A DNA stretch of 64,000 bases from Chitinophaga niabensis (GTDB lineage: Bacteria > Bacteroidota > Bacteroidia > Chitinophagales > Chitinophagaceae), in NCBI RefSeq assembly GCF_900129465.1, contig NZ_FSRA01000001.1, positions 3,474,482-3,538,481 of the forward strand, given 5' to 3'. How positions within the stretch are numbered: the stretch's first letter is position 1; each line of letters opens with the position of its first letter. The translations under genes and the position numbers were made by a program. Shown here in pieces: positions 63,923-64,000 of the stretch. Below the pieces are notes generated by a model. That model saw only the letters and a program-made list of their open reading frames with translations, was not told the DNA's origin and did not search any database.

Positions 63923-64000
63923 ATGAAACAACTCCTTATCATCATAGCTACGGCACTTCTTCTTCAAAGTTGCACCGGCAAACTTGATCTGCAACCTAAA
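63923..64000 (+). CDS. SusD/RagB family lipoprotein, 5' part (pair 3, cut by window end)
   Basis: Only 26 codons are in the window. The signal peptide and lipobox (ATALLLQSCTGKLDLQPK) are typical of SusD lipoproteins, and the position 10 bp after SusC supports the call. The rest of the protein lies beyond the window. Confidence 0.85.
   Translation, partial: MKQLLIIIATALLLQSCTGKLDLQPK

Noticed and set aside
1..64000. tRNA, rRNA, CRISPR, transposase or phage genes
   Set aside because: I scanned the intergenic regions and reading frames and saw no cloverleaf-type sequence, repeat-spacer array, transposase motif or phage structural gene.

Overview
The window looks like a chromosomal segment of a Bacteroidota organism, most like Chitinophagaceae (Chitinophaga-type). 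Supporting signs are three SusC/SusD pairs, two ECF sigma/FecR cassettes wired to them, a gliding/T9SS type B sorting domain, TAnnTTTG promoter elements with few Shine-Dalgarno sequences, and many secreted glycosidases. I found no tRNA, rRNA, CRISPR array, insertion sequence or prophage.

Layout. 1-2.6 kb: the 3' end of a sigma factor, a membrane-anchored trypsin-like protease, a regulatory-domain protein and a CsbD-like protein. 2.7-8.1 kb (minus): a xylose operon in the order Na+/sugar symporter, xylB, xylA, mutarotase. 8.2-12.1 kb (minus): a GH95-GH29 fucosidase pair. 12.2-14.1 kb: an FAD oxidoreductase and a HigB/HigA-type toxin-antitoxin pair. 14.1-21.9 kb (minus): the branched-chain amino acid genes ilvE // ilvD-ilvB-ilvN-ilvC-ilvA, with an apparent leader peptide and attenuator in front of ilvE. 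22-28.8 kb: a sugar kinase/nucleotidyltransferase pair divergent from a GH29 fucosidase, a GH20 hexosaminidase and a PLP deaminase. 28.8-40.9 kb: housekeeping genes (lipB, rluD-type, def, ruvX, ubiA-type, a SpoU methyltransferase, mutS), a T9SS substrate and a SigK/RskA-like sigma/anti-sigma pair. 41-64 kb: SusCD pair 1 (LacI-type regulator), an AraC regulator, SusCD pair 2 (sigma-FecR-SusC-SusD, minus), an SPFH/Arc-like pair, two orphan small genes, and SusCD pair 3 (sigma-FecR-SusC-SusD, plus), whose SusD is cut by the window end.

How it fits together: much of the window concerns uptake and breakdown of plant or animal glycans. It combines outer-membrane import by SusCD, periplasmic or secreted fucosidases and hexosaminidase, and cytoplasmic xylose catabolism and sugar activation. 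The two SusC proteins carrying an N-terminal STN domain are the two preceded by sigma/FecR genes. The SusC without STN is next to a LacI regulator with candidate operators.

The most interesting signal is the ilvE leader at about 21,674-21,911. It has a promoter, a 37-codon ORF with 11 of 12 consecutive codons for Ile/Val/Leu/Thr, a GGAGGA segment at the ORF's end that can pair with the terminator's 5' arm, and an intrinsic terminator abutting ilvE. Other signals worth attention are a dispersed ~60-bp intergenic repeat (four copies), a tandem TGATATCA operator on an SPFH/Arc-like operon, and an ilvA terminator embedded in the antitoxin reading frame. All calls come from reading the sequence; no database search was run.
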